This document shows positions 15,968 through 25,036 of a DNA stretch of 57,197 nucleotides, piece by piece (position 1 is the first letter of the stretch; every line of letters starts with the position of its first letter). The stretch covers positions 1-57,197 of the forward strand of contig DXIQ01000071.1 of assembly GCA_019112785.1 (NCBI GenBank), written 5' to 3'. The position numbers and the translations under genes were made by a program. The stretch comes from Candidatus Blautia stercorigallinarum (GTDB taxonomy: Bacteria > Bacillota > Clostridia > Lachnospirales > Lachnospiraceae). Below the pieces are notes generated by a model. The model was not told where the DNA came from. It ran no database searches and was given only the letters and a program-made list of their open reading frames with translations.

Positions 15968-17872
15968 ATGGGAAACAATATGAAAATAACGGAACTGGAC
16001 AGGTATCTTTTCGGACAGGGAACACATTATGAAATCTATAAGCTTCTGGGAGCCCATCCCGGAACGCAGAGAAAAAAAGAGGGAGTTTTCTTCGCAGTGT
16101 GGGCTCCCCACGCAAAGGGCGTTTCTGTAGTAGGAAATTTTAACGACTGGGATCCGGAAGCAAATGTGATGAGCTGTGACAATGATATGGGGATTTATCA
16201 GCTCTTTATTCCAAAAGTGCGGGTAGGGGATCTCTATAAATTCTGTATCACCACCTATAAAGGAGAAAAGCTTTACAAGGCGGATCCTTATGCCAATTGT
16301 TCTGAACTTCGTCCCGGCACGGCTTCCAAAGTAGTGGATATTACTAACTACAAATGGACCGACGCCACATGGATGAAGAAACGGCAGGAGTTCGACGTGA
16401 AAAAAGACGCCATGGCTATTTACGAGGTTCATCCGGGTTCCTGGAAAAAACATCCCAGGAAAGACGAAGAGGATAAAGGATTCTATAACTATCGGGAACT
16501 GGCCCACGCATTGGCGGACTATGTGAAGGAAATGGGATATACCCATGTGGAACTGATGGGTATCGCAGAACATCCCTTTGACGGTTCCTGGGGATATCAG
16601 GTGACAGGATATTATGCACCCACTTCCCGTTACGGAACTCCTGAAGATTTCCGTTATTTTGTCAACTATATGCACCGCAACAAGATCGGGGTCATCCTGG
16701 ACTGGGTTCCTGCCCATTTCCCGAGAGACGCTCACGGACTGGCAAATTTTGACGGAACCCCCACTTACGAATATGCAGATCCCAGAAAGGGTGAACATCC
16801 GGACTGGGGTACAAAAGTCTTCGATTATGGCAAAAATGAAGTGAAAAATTTCCTTATCGCCAATGCTTTATTCTGGATCCAGGAATACCACGTTGACGGC
16901 TTAAGAGTAGACGCGGTAGCTTCCATGCTGTATCTGGACTATGGACGGCAGCAGGGTCAATGGGTGCCTAATAAATACGGAGAAAATAAGAACCTGGAGG
17001 CCATTGAGTTCTTCCGGCACTTAAATTCCGTGGTCCTTGGAAAGAATAAGGGGGCTGTGATGATCGCTGAAGAATCTACAGCCTGGCCTCTGGTTACCGG
17101 AGATCCTAAGGACGGCGGTCTGGGCTTCAGCCTGAAATGGAATATGGGATGGATGCATGACTTCCTGGAGTACATGAAACTGGATCCTTATTTCAGAAAA
17201 TACAACCATAATAAGATGACTTTCTCCATTACTTACGCTTACAGCGAGAACTTTATCCTGGTCCTTTCTCATGACGAGGTTGTCCATCTGAAATGCTCTA
17301 TGATCAATAAGATGCCTGGTCTTGGACAGGACAAGTTCGAGAACCTGAAGGCAGGCTATTCCTATATGATCGGCCATCCGGGAAAGAAACTGCTGTTTAT
17401 GGGACAGGACTTCGGCCAGTATCAGGAGTGGAGCGAGGAGAGAGAACTGGACTGGTATCTTCTGGGTGAGGCGAGCCATCAGCAGCTCCAGAACTATGTG
17501 AAACAGCTTTTTGCTCTTTATAAGAAATATCCGGCCCTGTACGCCAACGACGCCAATCCCCAGGGCTTTGAATGGATCAATGCCGACGACGCCACCAGAA
17601 GCATTTACAGCTTTATTCGTCTGTCCCCAACAGGAAGAAACAATCTTCTCTTCGTGATCAACTATACCCCTGTGGCCAGAGACGACTACCGGGTAGGCGT
17701 GCCGAAACGGAAACAGTACAAGTTGATCCTGAACAGCCGTGAGCCGGAGTTCGGCGGTCATGAGCATAAGGAACAGCTGGTCTATAAGGCAGTAAAGAAA
17801 GAGTGTGACGGAAGACCATATTCCTTCGCATATCCGCTGCCGGCTTATGGAGTGGCGGTGTTCCTGTTCTAA
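15968..17872 (+). CDS. glgB: 1,4-alpha-glucan branching enzyme
   Basis: 634 residues. The N-terminal CBM48 domain (VFFAVWAPHAKGVSVVGNFN, then DWDP) precedes the GH13 barrel with the GlgB signatures YEVHPGSWKK, DWVPAHF, DGLRVDAVASMLY (nucleophile about residue 312), IAEESTAWP (about 367) and LSHDEVVH (about 434). It makes alpha-1,6 branches in glycogen by transferring cut alpha-1,4 chains. AAGGGGAAG precedes ATG 15968. With the two GH13 enzymes it forms a glycogen/maltodextrin cluster, although glgA, glgC and glgP are not in the window. Confidence 0.96.
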   Translation: MGNNMKITELDRYLFGQGTHYEIYKLLGAHPGTQRKKEGVFFAVWAPHAKGVSVVGNFNDWDPEANVMSCDNDMGIYQLFIPKVRVGDLYKFCITTYKGEKLYKADPYANCSELRPGTASKVVDITNYKWTDATWMKKRQEFDVKKDAMAIYEVHPGSWKKHPRKDEEDKGFYNYRELAHALADYVKEMGYTHVELMGIAEHPFDGSWGYQVTGYYAPTSRYGTPEDFRYFVNYMHRNKIGVILDWVPAHFPRDAHGLANFDGTPTYEYADPRKGEHPDWGTKVFDYGKNEVKNFLIANALFWIQEYHVDGLRVDAVASMLYLDYGRQQGQWVPNKYGENKNLEAIEFFRHLNSVVLGKNKGAVMIAEESTAWPLVTGDPKDGGLGFSLKWNMGWMHDFLEYMKLDPYFRKYNHNKMTFSITYAYSENFILVLSHDEVVHLKCSMINKMPGLGQDKFENLKAGYSYMIGHPGKKLLFMGQDFGQYQEWSEERELDWYLLGEASHQQLQNYVKQLFALYKKYPALYANDANPQGFEWINADDATRSIYSFIRLSPTGRNNLLFVINYTPVARDDYRVGVPKRKQYKLILNSREPEFGGHEHKEQLVYKAVKKECDGRPYSFAYPLPAYGVAVFLF

Positions 17873-17927
17873 AGGAACAAGAGAGAGCAACGGCTCCTGT
17901 TGAAAAGGAATATTGAAAAGATAAGGA

Positions 17928-17997
17928 ATCCCTCAGGATCTCTGGAAGGACCATGGTTATTGATCATGGAGACAGAGCTCCTGAGGGATGCTTTTTT
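17928..17997 (+). terminator. Strong intrinsic terminator after glgB
   Basis: ATCCCTCAGGA (17928-17938) pairs with TCCTGAGGGAT (17979-17989), followed by T6. The loop contains a further CCATGGTTATTGATCATGG hairpin. Confidence 0.8.
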
Positions 17998-18023
17998 AAT
18001 CTGCAAAAAGGAGGTGTCTGACA

Positions 18024-18740
18024 GTGAGAGTACTTGTCATACCAGATGTTCATTTAAAGCCATATCTTTTTTATCAGGCCTTGGAACTTATGGAAAAAGG
18101 AGAAGCCGATCAGGCGGTATGTCTTATGGATATACCGGATGACTGGGACCGGGAATATGATATCGGACTGTATGTACAGACCTATGATGCGGCTATAGAG
18201 TTTGCTAAAAGGTATCCGGATGCTCTCTGGGCATATGGAAATCATGATCTGTGTTATCTGTGGAATGAAAGAGAGAGCGGATACAGCCCTGGGGCGGCTC
18301 GGACAGTACAGGAAAAACTGCTGGAGCTTCATAGAGCTCTGCCGGAAGGAAATGAAATAAGATATATCCAGAAAATTGACAATGTATTGTTCTGCCATGG
18401 CGGTGTGCTGGATTATTTTGTGAAAAGCCTGGTAAGTCCTTCCGAGTATAAGAATGAAAATAAGGCAATCCGGAAGATCAACGAGTTCCATCATGATCTG
18501 ATGTGGAATGATATGTCCCCTATATGGCTCAGACCGCAGTATGAAAGGGGAAAAATGTACAAACCCCGTAAGCTCCTTCAGATAGTGGGGCATACCCCGG
18601 TGGAGAAGATATACAGAGAGGGGAATGTAATATCCTGTGATGTCTTTTCCACATATAGAGACGGCAGGCCTATTGGGACTCAGGAGTTTCCGGTGATCGA
18701 TACGGAAACCTGGGAGTTCTGGGGTATCAGGTGTGAGTGA
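18024..18740 (+). CDS. Metallophosphoesterase
   Basis: 238 residues of the calcineurin-like superfamily. Ordered metal-site motifs: IPDVHLKP at the start, then YGNHDLC, LFCHGG and VGHTPV. These match the serine/threonine phosphatase-like pattern D-x-H, GNH[DE], H, GH. The usual GDxxD is altered (CLMDIPDDWD). Start is GTG 18024, nine bases after AAGGAGG. Substrate (protein phosphate, nucleotide or other) unknown. It stands alone between the glgB terminator and the repeat element. Confidence 0.8.
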   Translation: MRVLVIPDVHLKPYLFYQALELMEKGEADQAVCLMDIPDDWDREYDIGLYVQTYDAAIEFAKRYPDALWAYGNHDLCYLWNERESGYSPGAARTVQEKLLELHRALPEGNEIRYIQKIDNVLFCHGGVLDYFVKSLVSPSEYKNENKAIRKINEFHHDLMWNDMSPIWLRPQYERGKMYKPRKLLQIVGHTPVEKIYREGNVISCDVFSTYRDGRPIGTQEFPVIDTETWEFWGIRCE

Positions 18741-18757
18741 TCATTGATATAGATAGT

Positions 18758-18820
18758 TTATTCCTGCGGGCAACGAGCCAAGCGGACATGCTGGCATGTC
18801 CATTTGGCGACTGCCGCAAG
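18758..18820. repeat. Nested palindromic interspersed element, copy 2
   Basis: About 63 bases nearly identical to 4754-4816; differences include GCGGGCAA for GCGAGCAA and GCTGGC for GCTTGC at the tip. It is followed by a separate hairpin, CCCCGATGC (18830-18838) with GCATCGGGG (18873-18881), that may end transcription from the phosphoesterase gene. Confidence 0.85.
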
Positions 18821-18972
18821 GATCTAATACCCCGATGCTTGTATCGCTGCTAGTTTGATGTCCCGCATGCTTGCATCGGGGTCTTTGATTTGTGTAGATA
18901 AGTGGCTGCTGATATGTTAAAATTTAAAGTGTTTATACAAAAGATGATGCAATATTAGACCGAGGAAAAAGT

Positions 18973-19671
18973 ATGTTTAAGATAACAGAGGGAGATTTTA
19001 AAAAGCAGAAATATGGAAATGAAAACTATTTGTCTAACTGGCCTATGCTTTATATATTAGAAAATGGAAAACAGGCGTATATTGGTCAGTCTAACCATGT
19101 AAAAAACCGCATGTCACAACACTATAGTTCTGTTGATAAACGTATTTTTAACAAAGTATGCACGGATTATAAGAAGGCTGTGCAGATCATCAAGGATGGC
19201 GGCTATGCGACAAGCCTGACTTATGTGGAGAAGCTTTGCTCCATCATCGAGAAGTGGAACCTGACGCAGTATGACGCGAAAGATTCCGGCGGCGGTGAAG
19301 TGATCCGGTGGTACCGCGTCCGCAAGAGCTGGGCTGATAGCAAGAGCCAGAAGGGCGCTTTTAAGATTCTGGACAACGCGAAGAAGTGCGCTGATCAGAA
19401 TCCGGGATATAAGGTGTTCGATGCTGACGGCAATGTGGTGTATGAGCCGAAGGCGGCGGAGCCTGCGGAGAAGGTGCCGTTTCTGGTGAAGGTCAGTATA
19501 TCTGATCTGAATATACGGACGGGTACGGGGACGGATTACGGCAGGGTGCAGTTTTGTCCGGTCGGGGTGTACACGATTGTGGAAGTGAAGTCCGGGAAGG
19601 GTGCTTCTGCATGGGGAAGGCTGAAGAGCGGGATCGGCTGGATCAGTCTGGATTTTGTGAAGAGAGTTTAA
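18973..19671 (+). CDS. Chimeric ORF: GIY-YIG N-terminus of a broken DUF2075 gene joined to a phage endolysin tail
   Basis: Residues 1-~64 carry YLSNWPMLYILENGKQAYIG and QSNHVKNRMSQHY, the GIY-YIG domain that opens DUF2075-type helicases. From about residue 65 the sequence changes abruptly to a phage lysin C-terminus (IIKDGGYATSLTYVEKLC, IIEKWNLTQYD) ending in an SH3-like domain (DLNIRTGTGTDYGRV; GWISLDFVKR). Base composition also shifts from AT-rich to GC-rich at about 19165. The rest of the DUF2075 gene resumes at 53151. I infer that this fusion is an accident of island insertion and probably makes no useful enzyme: the helicase is lost and the lysin lacks its catalytic part. Confidence 0.75.
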   Translation: MFKITEGDFKKQKYGNENYLSNWPMLYILENGKQAYIGQSNHVKNRMSQHYSSVDKRIFNKVCTDYKKAVQIIKDGGYATSLTYVEKLCSIIEKWNLTQYDAKDSGGGEVIRWYRVRKSWADSKSQKGAFKILDNAKKCADQNPGYKVFDADGNVVYEPKAAEPAEKVPFLVKVSISDLNIRTGTGTDYGRVQFCPVGVYTIVEVKSGKGASAWGRLKSGIGWISLDFVKRV

Positions 19672-19693
19672 CTGAATAACGAATCGTTATTGA

Positions 19694-19739
19694 GCCTGCA
19701 AGTGTTGGGAGAAATCCTGATGCTTGCAGGCTTTTTTTT
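19694..19739 (+). terminator. Intrinsic terminator after the chimeric ORF
   Basis: GCCTGCAAG (19694-19702) pairs with CTTGCAGGC (19723-19731) and is followed by T8-9. A perfect 15-base palindrome, ATAACGAATCGTTAT, lies just before it (19676-19690). The remaining stretch to 19970 shows no coding signal beyond the promoter at 19895. Confidence 0.85.
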
Positions 19740-19894
19740 GATAGTATTCAGCAAAATGCTGTGAGTGGAGAAGCGAATGGAGTTTTCAGCAGTTTTCATA
19801 TTGCTGTTGTTGCTTGCTGTTGTTGCACTATGATGTCTGGTAGCAGTTATTATTCTTGAAATAACACCATATCGCATCTGGTTGTGAAAAATGC

Positions 19895-19923
19895 TTGACT
19901 AAAGCAGAGAAAATAATTATACT
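19895..19923 (+). promoter_or_regulatory. Sigma-A promoter of the XRE regulator gene
   Basis: TTGACT (19895-19900), 17 bases, TATACT (19918-19923), 47 bases before the ATG at 19971. It differs from the ECF-type sites used by the rest of the island. Confidence 0.75.
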
Positions 19924-19970
19924 GTAAAATGTAGGCGTTTAACATGTGTTTATGATGGATAGGTGGATAA

Positions 19971-20204
19971 ATGGCTATTTCATACAATAAATTATGGAAG
20001 CAACTAATTGACAAAAAAATAAGTGCTGCCGAACTCAGGAAGAAGGCGGATATAGCACCTAATACATTGACGAGGATGAAGAAAGATCAGGAGGTTACGA
20101 TGCAAGTGTTAGAGAGAATTTGCAAAGTTCTTGATAGTGACTTCGGTGAGATCGTTGAATACATCCCAGACGAAAGAGATGATGGAACAATAAAAAGAAA
20201 ATAG
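19971..20204 (+). CDS. XRE (Cro/C1-type) helix-turn-helix regulator
   Basis: 77 residues. The helix-turn-helix is KKISAAELRKKADIAPNTLT followed by RMKKDQEVTMQVLERICKVL, the small YozG/HTH_26-like form that binds DNA as a dimer. It is the first cargo gene and has its own vegetative promoter, so it may keep the island silent or govern the switch to the sigma-driven program (inference). Confidence 0.85.
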   Translation: MAISYNKLWKQLIDKKISAAELRKKADIAPNTLTRMKKDQEVTMQVLERICKVLDSDFGEIVEYIPDERDDGTIKRK

Positions 20205-20208
20205 AAAT

Positions 20209-20233
20209 GGATTTTTTATAGAGACCTCCGTTA
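20209..20233 (+). promoter_or_regulatory. ECF-type island promoter, site 1
   Basis: GGATTTTTT at 20209 and CGTTAG at 20229, spacing 20 from GGA to CGTT. Starts the 20267 gene. Confidence 0.7.
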
Positions 20234-20266
20234 GAAGTACTATCAACGATAAAGGAGGTGCCCATT

Positions 20267-20965
20267 ATGGCAGATAAGACAAACAGAGAAAAGCTAAGAG
20301 TTATTGTTTCGCATGCACAGACAGATGTGAATTTGTGTGCAGTAGCTTACAAGATGATAAAGGCATGCGAAGACGAGGATCGTACGCAGATCTTTGAGGA
20401 ATTCATTAAGAGCGTGAGACGTGATGAATCTGATGAATCTATGAAGTTACCGGTTGTAATTACCAAGCGTGAGGAAGCAAATCTCATGAGCAGGTATGGC
20501 TCTTATGTTGATCAGAAACTTGAGCAGCTTTTGGCAGAGAATCCGGAAGAAAGGGATTTCTACGCAAAACTTGCGGATTTTATTTTCAACGATGAAATGC
20601 TTCAAGATGGTAAAGCAGGAACGATTGCAATCTTTGATTGTGTTATTGATAGAAGACTCCCTTATCATAGGATAGATACTACAAAGGCTATCTCGATGGA
20701 TGAGGATCAACTTCAAGAAATAATGAACACTGTTGGAGAAGAAACGCTTGAAACGATTGATAGGATTATGCAGTTCGATTTTAAACAGAAAACCGAGATG
20801 GCGGGTGTTCTGCTTGATATGATTGAGGAAAGAGGTAGTAGAGAAGAGAAAGCAGTTCTCCTAATCAAAGCATTCAATTATTATGAAAGGATCATTATGA
20901 CACTTAAGAGACATGAGGAGGAATTAAAGAAAATGCTGTTTCGAGGTTTGATGGAGGATGATTAA
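20267..20965 (+). CDS. Island protein of unknown function (232 residues)
   Basis: Acidic, mostly helical, soluble protein. No membrane segment, signal peptide or recognisable catalytic motif. It has an IVSHAQTDVNLCAVAYKMIK N-terminal stretch and a charged helical C-terminus ending LKKMLFRGLMEDD. The start is ATG 20267, eight bases after AGGAGG; an in-frame GTG at 20258 overlaps the ribosome site. It is transcribed alone from a copy of the island promoter and converges on the sigma gene. A partner or regulator of the sigma factor is one possibility, but nothing in the sequence shows it. Confidence 0.7.
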   Translation: MADKTNREKLRVIVSHAQTDVNLCAVAYKMIKACEDEDRTQIFEEFIKSVRRDESDESMKLPVVITKREEANLMSRYGSYVDQKLEQLLAENPEERDFYAKLADFIFNDEMLQDGKAGTIAIFDCVIDRRLPYHRIDTTKAISMDEDQLQEIMNTVGEETLETIDRIMQFDFKQKTEMAGVLLDMIEERGSREEKAVLLIKAFNYYERIIMTLKRHEEELKKMLFRGLMEDD

Positions 20966-20974
20966 TATGAATAT

Positions 20975-21005
20975 AGCAGCCATGCCCGAAAGGGGTATGG
21001 CTGCT
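20975..21005. terminator. Hairpin between convergent genes, probable bidirectional terminator
   Basis: AGCAGCCATGCCC, GAAA loop, GGGGTATGGCTGCT: 13-base stem lying between the stop codons of the 20267 (+) and 21015 (-) genes. T runs are short on both sides. Confidence 0.65.
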
Positions 21006-21014
21006 TAATAAGAA

Positions 21015-21791
21015 TTACTTTACACGGTTAATGATATTGGAGATTTTTGATGAAACTGTTTTGGCTTCCGTATCTTTGTTGGAGAGGATTTTTGATAACC
21101 CTGTTTTCTTTACGGGGGCAACAATCGGAAACTCATCCGGTTCGATTCTGTAGATGCTGGAAAGTTCATCTTTATACAGAGCTATTGCCTTTGATACGGA
21201 GCCGGTGGAAAGAAGAACCTGGGCAATTTCTCTCGGGGTGTCATTAAGTACTTTTGTCGCAATCATGCAGAGAAGAGCATCGGCATTACCGCAGTACTTT
21301 TCAAAAAGAGCAAGAACCTCTTCCTTTGCAATTAACCGCGTTTCGGCTGAGGCGCTTTTGTCAGAAAGATAATCCTCGAGAGTTTTAGTTCTCTTGGAGT
21401 CATCGTCACCATCATGGCGATCAAGGGTTTCATCCAGGGAAATGACCATGTTATGTTCCTTGATGGTGCTACGGTATGTATCGATTACCTTATTGTTTAC
21501 GATTGTATAGAGATACGGGATCATCTGATTAAGATCGTTAGCAAGAACGAGATCGAGTTTATCGATACATCTTTCGAGTACATCATAGTGTACATCTTCA
21601 GTGTCGACACCAAGGTCCTTAAGTTCGAGAAGACGATTGATGTTAGCGTGACTTCTGAATGCCGTGCCAATGATAAAATTGTCGATGGCGAGAAAAACTT
21701 CTGCGTACAGGTCTTCATACTGTGAGAGCTGTTCACGAGTTTTGATACCTAAAGCGTTAACCTTTGAAAATAAGTGAAATAATTTTTTCAT
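21015..21791 (-). CDS. Divergent RNA polymerase sigma-70/ECF-like factor
   Basis: 258 residues. The middle carries YLYTIVNNKVIDTYRSTIK followed by ISLDETLD, which matches the sigma region 2 pattern (W/Y-L-x-x-I-x-x-N-x-x-I-D-x-x-R, then SLDE). The segment from RLIAKEEVLALFEKY through NDTPREIAQVL to SVSKAIALYKDEL has the layout of the region 4 helix-turn-helix (REIA, then a recognition helix). The N-terminal ~90 and C-terminal ~60 residues are extra. It is the only sigma-like gene in the island, and eleven ECF-style promoters lie around it, so it is the natural candidate to read them. A structure prediction would settle the fold. Confidence 0.65.
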   Translation of the reverse strand: MKKLFHLFSKVNALGIKTREQLSQYEDLYAEVFLAIDNFIIGTAFRSHANINRLLELKDLGVDTEDVHYDVLERCIDKLDLVLANDLNQMIPYLYTIVNNKVIDTYRSTIKEHNMVISLDETLDRHDGDDDSKRTKTLEDYLSDKSASAETRLIAKEEVLALFEKYCGNADALLCMIATKVLNDTPREIAQVLLSTGSVSKAIALYKDELSSIYRIEPDEFPIVAPVKKTGLSKILSNKDTEAKTVSSKISNIINRVK

Positions 21792-21971
21792 AGCGACTAC
21801 CTCCGTATTATTGGAATTTCAAGGGCTGTTCCCTATGCTTTTATTAGGCCAGATAGGAAATGGTAGTTATACGGGGGTTCGCAATAAATGAAAATAGAAA
21901 TGTTATAATAGCGATAACCTTTAATAGTAGGTAATAGTGAATAATAGTAATAAGCGAAAGGAGGGTGAAAA

Positions 21972-23369
21972 GTGGATAGATCGGCAACTGAGAGCCTGTT
22001 GAATGCCCTCTTAGAGTGTTTTGAAAAACTAGATATTGACTTTTTAGAAAAAGTGACAATAGATGGAGAAGATGGATATCGTAAAATCACAAACTCAGAT
22101 GTTGTGACTGTATGGGAAACTTATTTTTGCAGCGCCGTAGTAAAACTATCAGTATCTCCGCGCCGAAATGATGCTAGCCCTAATCCTGATGCTTTACGAG
22201 CTTGGCGCAGGGGAGAGGTCAATGATAAGACAAAAAGTACTTTGAGAAAGAAATATATACCTAATATTTCTGCAAAAAATGGCTATACATATATTGACGC
22301 CCAGAAAGAACACATCATCCATTTTCTGGAACTTGCAATTTGTGCTGAAGAAAGTACGTGGGATATAGATAAGAAGTCAATCTATAATGAAAAATATTTA
22401 TTTAAGAAAAAACTTATAGAAAGAGAAAACATATTACCTTATATATATTCAAAGTTTGCAGTGCTTAAAGAATTATTTGAAGGCACTCCAATACAGATAA
22501 TTGATAGCAGAGATGATATAAGATGGTTTTCCGATACTGTCGCTAACAAGATACCTGTGATAGATAATGACGAGAACGAGCGTAAGTTTGCTGCGGTATT
22601 TGCAGCTGCTATGCTTCTAAGCTTAAATATCAAAGATGAAAAAGAAATTCCTACAACGGAGAGCATAAGCGTTGATGAAAGGATAAAAGAATACCTGAAT
22701 AGATTATTCGGTGATGAACCAAAGAACCCTAAAGGATTGCTGCAGGGTGGATCACCAGCACCCAAGGAATCAAAATTCTCTATTTCGCGGAATTCAAAAA
22801 GTGAGAATGAAGATGCCGAAAACAAGAAATCGGAATTGATCGGAGCATTTGATTCATTAAAACTTGCAAAGAATGAAAATGGAATTTTAGAATCAATGAT
22901 TCGAATTAAGCGATCAATAGACAAATGTTTTCTTTCAGCAGAAGACTTAATTAGAATACTTCCAGATGATGATTCGGAAGAATTGAGTAGAGGCTGGATT
23001 GAGTGTGCGTATCGTCTGAAGGATATGATTACAGAAATGGTGGCATACTATAGAGTCGTATTAGAGAGAGATTTGCTGACACAGGATTCGCATGACCAAG
23101 AATTGACATCCTTAAAGATAGATATTCTTGATACTTCTGTTGAGATTTACATTATTCTAGGCTTTCTGGAAGCACAGTTAAAAAATGAGTTTGAGGAATT
23201 GAATCGCTCTGCAGGCAAAATTGAAAAAGAGCAGATACGTTTCAGAATCAGGAAGACAAAAATGGATCTTACAGATATTAGAAGGCAATATGATTCTGCA
23301 GAAATAGATATCACCAATTCGATTGCGGAACATAAGGTTATGTCCAATTATGATATGGGGACGATTTAG
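21972..23369 (+). CDS. Island protein of unknown function (465 residues)
   Basis: Starts at GTG 21972, eight bases after AAAGGAGGG. The N-terminal half is mixed alpha/beta with a basic stretch (SPRRNDASPNPDALRAWRRG); the middle (about residues 240-290) is low complexity and charged; the C-terminal ~170 residues are predicted long helices or coiled coil (ELNRSAGKIEKEQIRFRIRK). No catalytic motif recognised. It leads a four-gene operon with the VirD4-like ATPase and two solenoid proteins. This operon is clearly more AT-rich than the following island genes, which suggests a separate origin. A TATAAT at 21904 may be its -10; the -35 is unclear. Confidence 0.7.
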   Translation: MDRSATESLLNALLECFEKLDIDFLEKVTIDGEDGYRKITNSDVVTVWETYFCSAVVKLSVSPRRNDASPNPDALRAWRRGEVNDKTKSTLRKKYIPNISAKNGYTYIDAQKEHIIHFLELAICAEESTWDIDKKSIYNEKYLFKKKLIERENILPYIYSKFAVLKELFEGTPIQIIDSRDDIRWFSDTVANKIPVIDNDENERKFAAVFAAAMLLSLNIKDEKEIPTTESISVDERIKEYLNRLFGDEPKNPKGLLQGGSPAPKESKFSISRNSKSENEDAENKKSELIGAFDSLKLAKNENGILESMIRIKRSIDKCFLSAEDLIRILPDDDSEELSRGWIECAYRLKDMITEMVAYYRVVLERDLLTQDSHDQELTSLKIDILDTSVEIYIILGFLEAQLKNEFEELNRSAGKIEKEQIRFRIRKTKMDLTDIRRQYDSAEIDITNSIAEHKVMSNYDMGTI

Positions 23370-23380
23370 GAGGCTGAAAA

Positions 23381-25036
23381 ATGACGAATATTCCCGGATT
23401 TGAAAACATAGATAAAATAAGGAAAGAATATCCCTATTTTGACTTGAACACTCGATCATTTTCTGGAAAAAAATCAACAGGGTATTTAGGTGGCATTCCC
23501 TTGATGTTTGATTTTGAGTCCAGAAGACTATATATAGACTCAAGCGATACCCATAGCTTGGTGTATGGTTCAACGGGATCTTTAAAAACACGAACGATTG
23601 TATCTCCTGGTATAAAAGTTTTAGGGTATGCAGGAGAATCCATGATTATCAATGATCCTAAAGGAGAATTGTTTTCAAGGCATGCAGGAGACCTAAAAAA
23701 ACAAGGATATAATATTGTTGAAATCAATTTCCGAGATCCAAGTCTAGGCAATTCATGGAATCCATTATATATTCCGTATCAGTTTTATATAAATGGAGAT
23801 TTGGATAAGTCAGCGGAATTTGTTAATGACATAGCCAATAATTTAATGGTAAGTGATAGGTCTACAGATGACCCGTTTTGGGATTTTTCTGCATCGGATT
23901 TGCTATATGGTTTAATACAACTGTTATTTAGGTATTGCAAGGATCATTCTGCACCAATCAATGCAGTAAATATTGGAAATTTGCTTACGCTTAGAAGAAC
24001 TTTGTTTTCAAGCAAACAGCAGGCTCAGAATACAATCTTGTGGAAATATGCTTCAGAGGATGAACTTGTTGCAGCTAGCTTGTCTGGAAGCGTTTATGCC
24101 CCTAAGGACACAATGAATAGTATTTTAAGTGTATTTGATCAAAAGATGCGTTCGTTTACAATTCAACCAACATTGCTTGAAATGTTAGCAAATAATGACT
24201 TTGATATTGCCGATATCGGAAAAAAGAAAACGGCTGTGTTCCTGATAACTCCGGATGAAAAAACAAGTTATCATCGTCTTGTATCGATGTTTGTTAAGGA
24301 AAGCTATGAGTATCTGATTTTTTTGGCTACACAAACAGAAGAAAACAAGGTCGAAAACCGAATAAATTATATTCTAGATGAATTTTCTTCTCTGCCTAAA
24401 ATTGCTGATATGCCTTCTATGATAAGTGCTGCGAGAAGTAGAGATATTAGATTTCTGCTTGTTGTTCAAAGTCAGTCATCATTAAAGCAAAGGTATGCAG
24501 ACGAAGCTGAAACTATCATATCTAATTGTACTAATTGGATTTTCTTTACGAGTAGAGAATTAGGATTGCTTAGGGAACTGTCGGAATTATGTGGAACTCA
24601 AAAGAATCACATGCCAAACATAAGTGTTTATGATTTGCAGCACCTAAGTAAGGAAAGAAGAGAAGCTCTTGTTCTTGCGGGACGTTTGAAACCTTGCAAA
24701 GTATCTATGTTAGATATAGACCGTTTTGGCGATCGAAGTTATACCTTGCTTGAACATGAGAAAAGGGAAAGAATGGAAAGAAATCACTTGACATTTGAGT
24801 TAAGAGAGGACATTAAGAAGAAATACATCCCACAATTGCCAAGCAATCCGTTTGAAAGATCACCATTCACTATTCCTGGAAATCGACCGGGAGAACCTTT
24901 TGATATCGATGCAACCATACAGGCCATTGATAAGAAAATTGCAGAGCTTGAGGCGGAAGAAAAGAGGGAAAAAGAAGCGCGTGATCAAAAGGCTGCGGAG
25001 AGAATTGATGCAGATAAGAAAGGAGATAACCAATGA
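23381..25036 (+). CDS. VirD4/TraG-like ATPase with non-canonical Walker A
   Basis: 551 residues of the type IV coupling-protein family. The P-loop reads YGSTGSLKTRT around residue 66: the Gly before Lys is Leu, an unusual change. Further family landmarks are INDPKGELFSRHAG, NSWNPLYIPYQF, Walker B YILDEFSSLPKI, and the conserved SAARSRDIRFLLVVQSQSSL. No N-terminal membrane helices are seen, unlike conjugative TraG. The C-terminus has a coiled-coil tail (IDKKIAELEAEE) shared with the second VirD4-like protein at 28721. It probably moves a protein or DNA substrate; the target is unknown. Confidence 0.85.
   Translation: MTNIPGFENIDKIRKEYPYFDLNTRSFSGKKSTGYLGGIPLMFDFESRRLYIDSSDTHSLVYGSTGSLKTRTIVSPGIKVLGYAGESMIINDPKGELFSRHAGDLKKQGYNIVEINFRDPSLGNSWNPLYIPYQFYINGDLDKSAEFVNDIANNLMVSDRSTDDPFWDFSASDLLYGLIQLLFRYCKDHSAPINAVNIGNLLTLRRTLFSSKQQAQNTILWKYASEDELVAASLSGSVYAPKDTMNSILSVFDQKMRSFTIQPTLLEMLANNDFDIADIGKKKTAVFLITPDEKTSYHRLVSMFVKESYEYLIFLATQTEENKVENRINYILDEFSSLPKIADMPSMISAARSRDIRFLLVVQSQSSLKQRYADEAETIISNCTNWIFFTSRELGLLRELSELCGTQKNHMPNISVYDLQHLSKERREALVLAGRLKPCKVSMLDIDRFGDRSYTLLEHEKRERMERNHLTFELREDIKKKYIPQLPSNPFERSPFTIPGNRPGEPFDIDATIQAIDKKIAELEAEEKREKEARDQKAAERIDADKKGDNQ

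Noticed and set aside
19676-19690. Perfect palindrome ATAACGAATCGTTAT as an attachment site
   Set aside because: No second copy was found at the right end, and it lies directly before a terminator. It remains only a curiosity, partly similar to the ATCGTTA of the island promoters.
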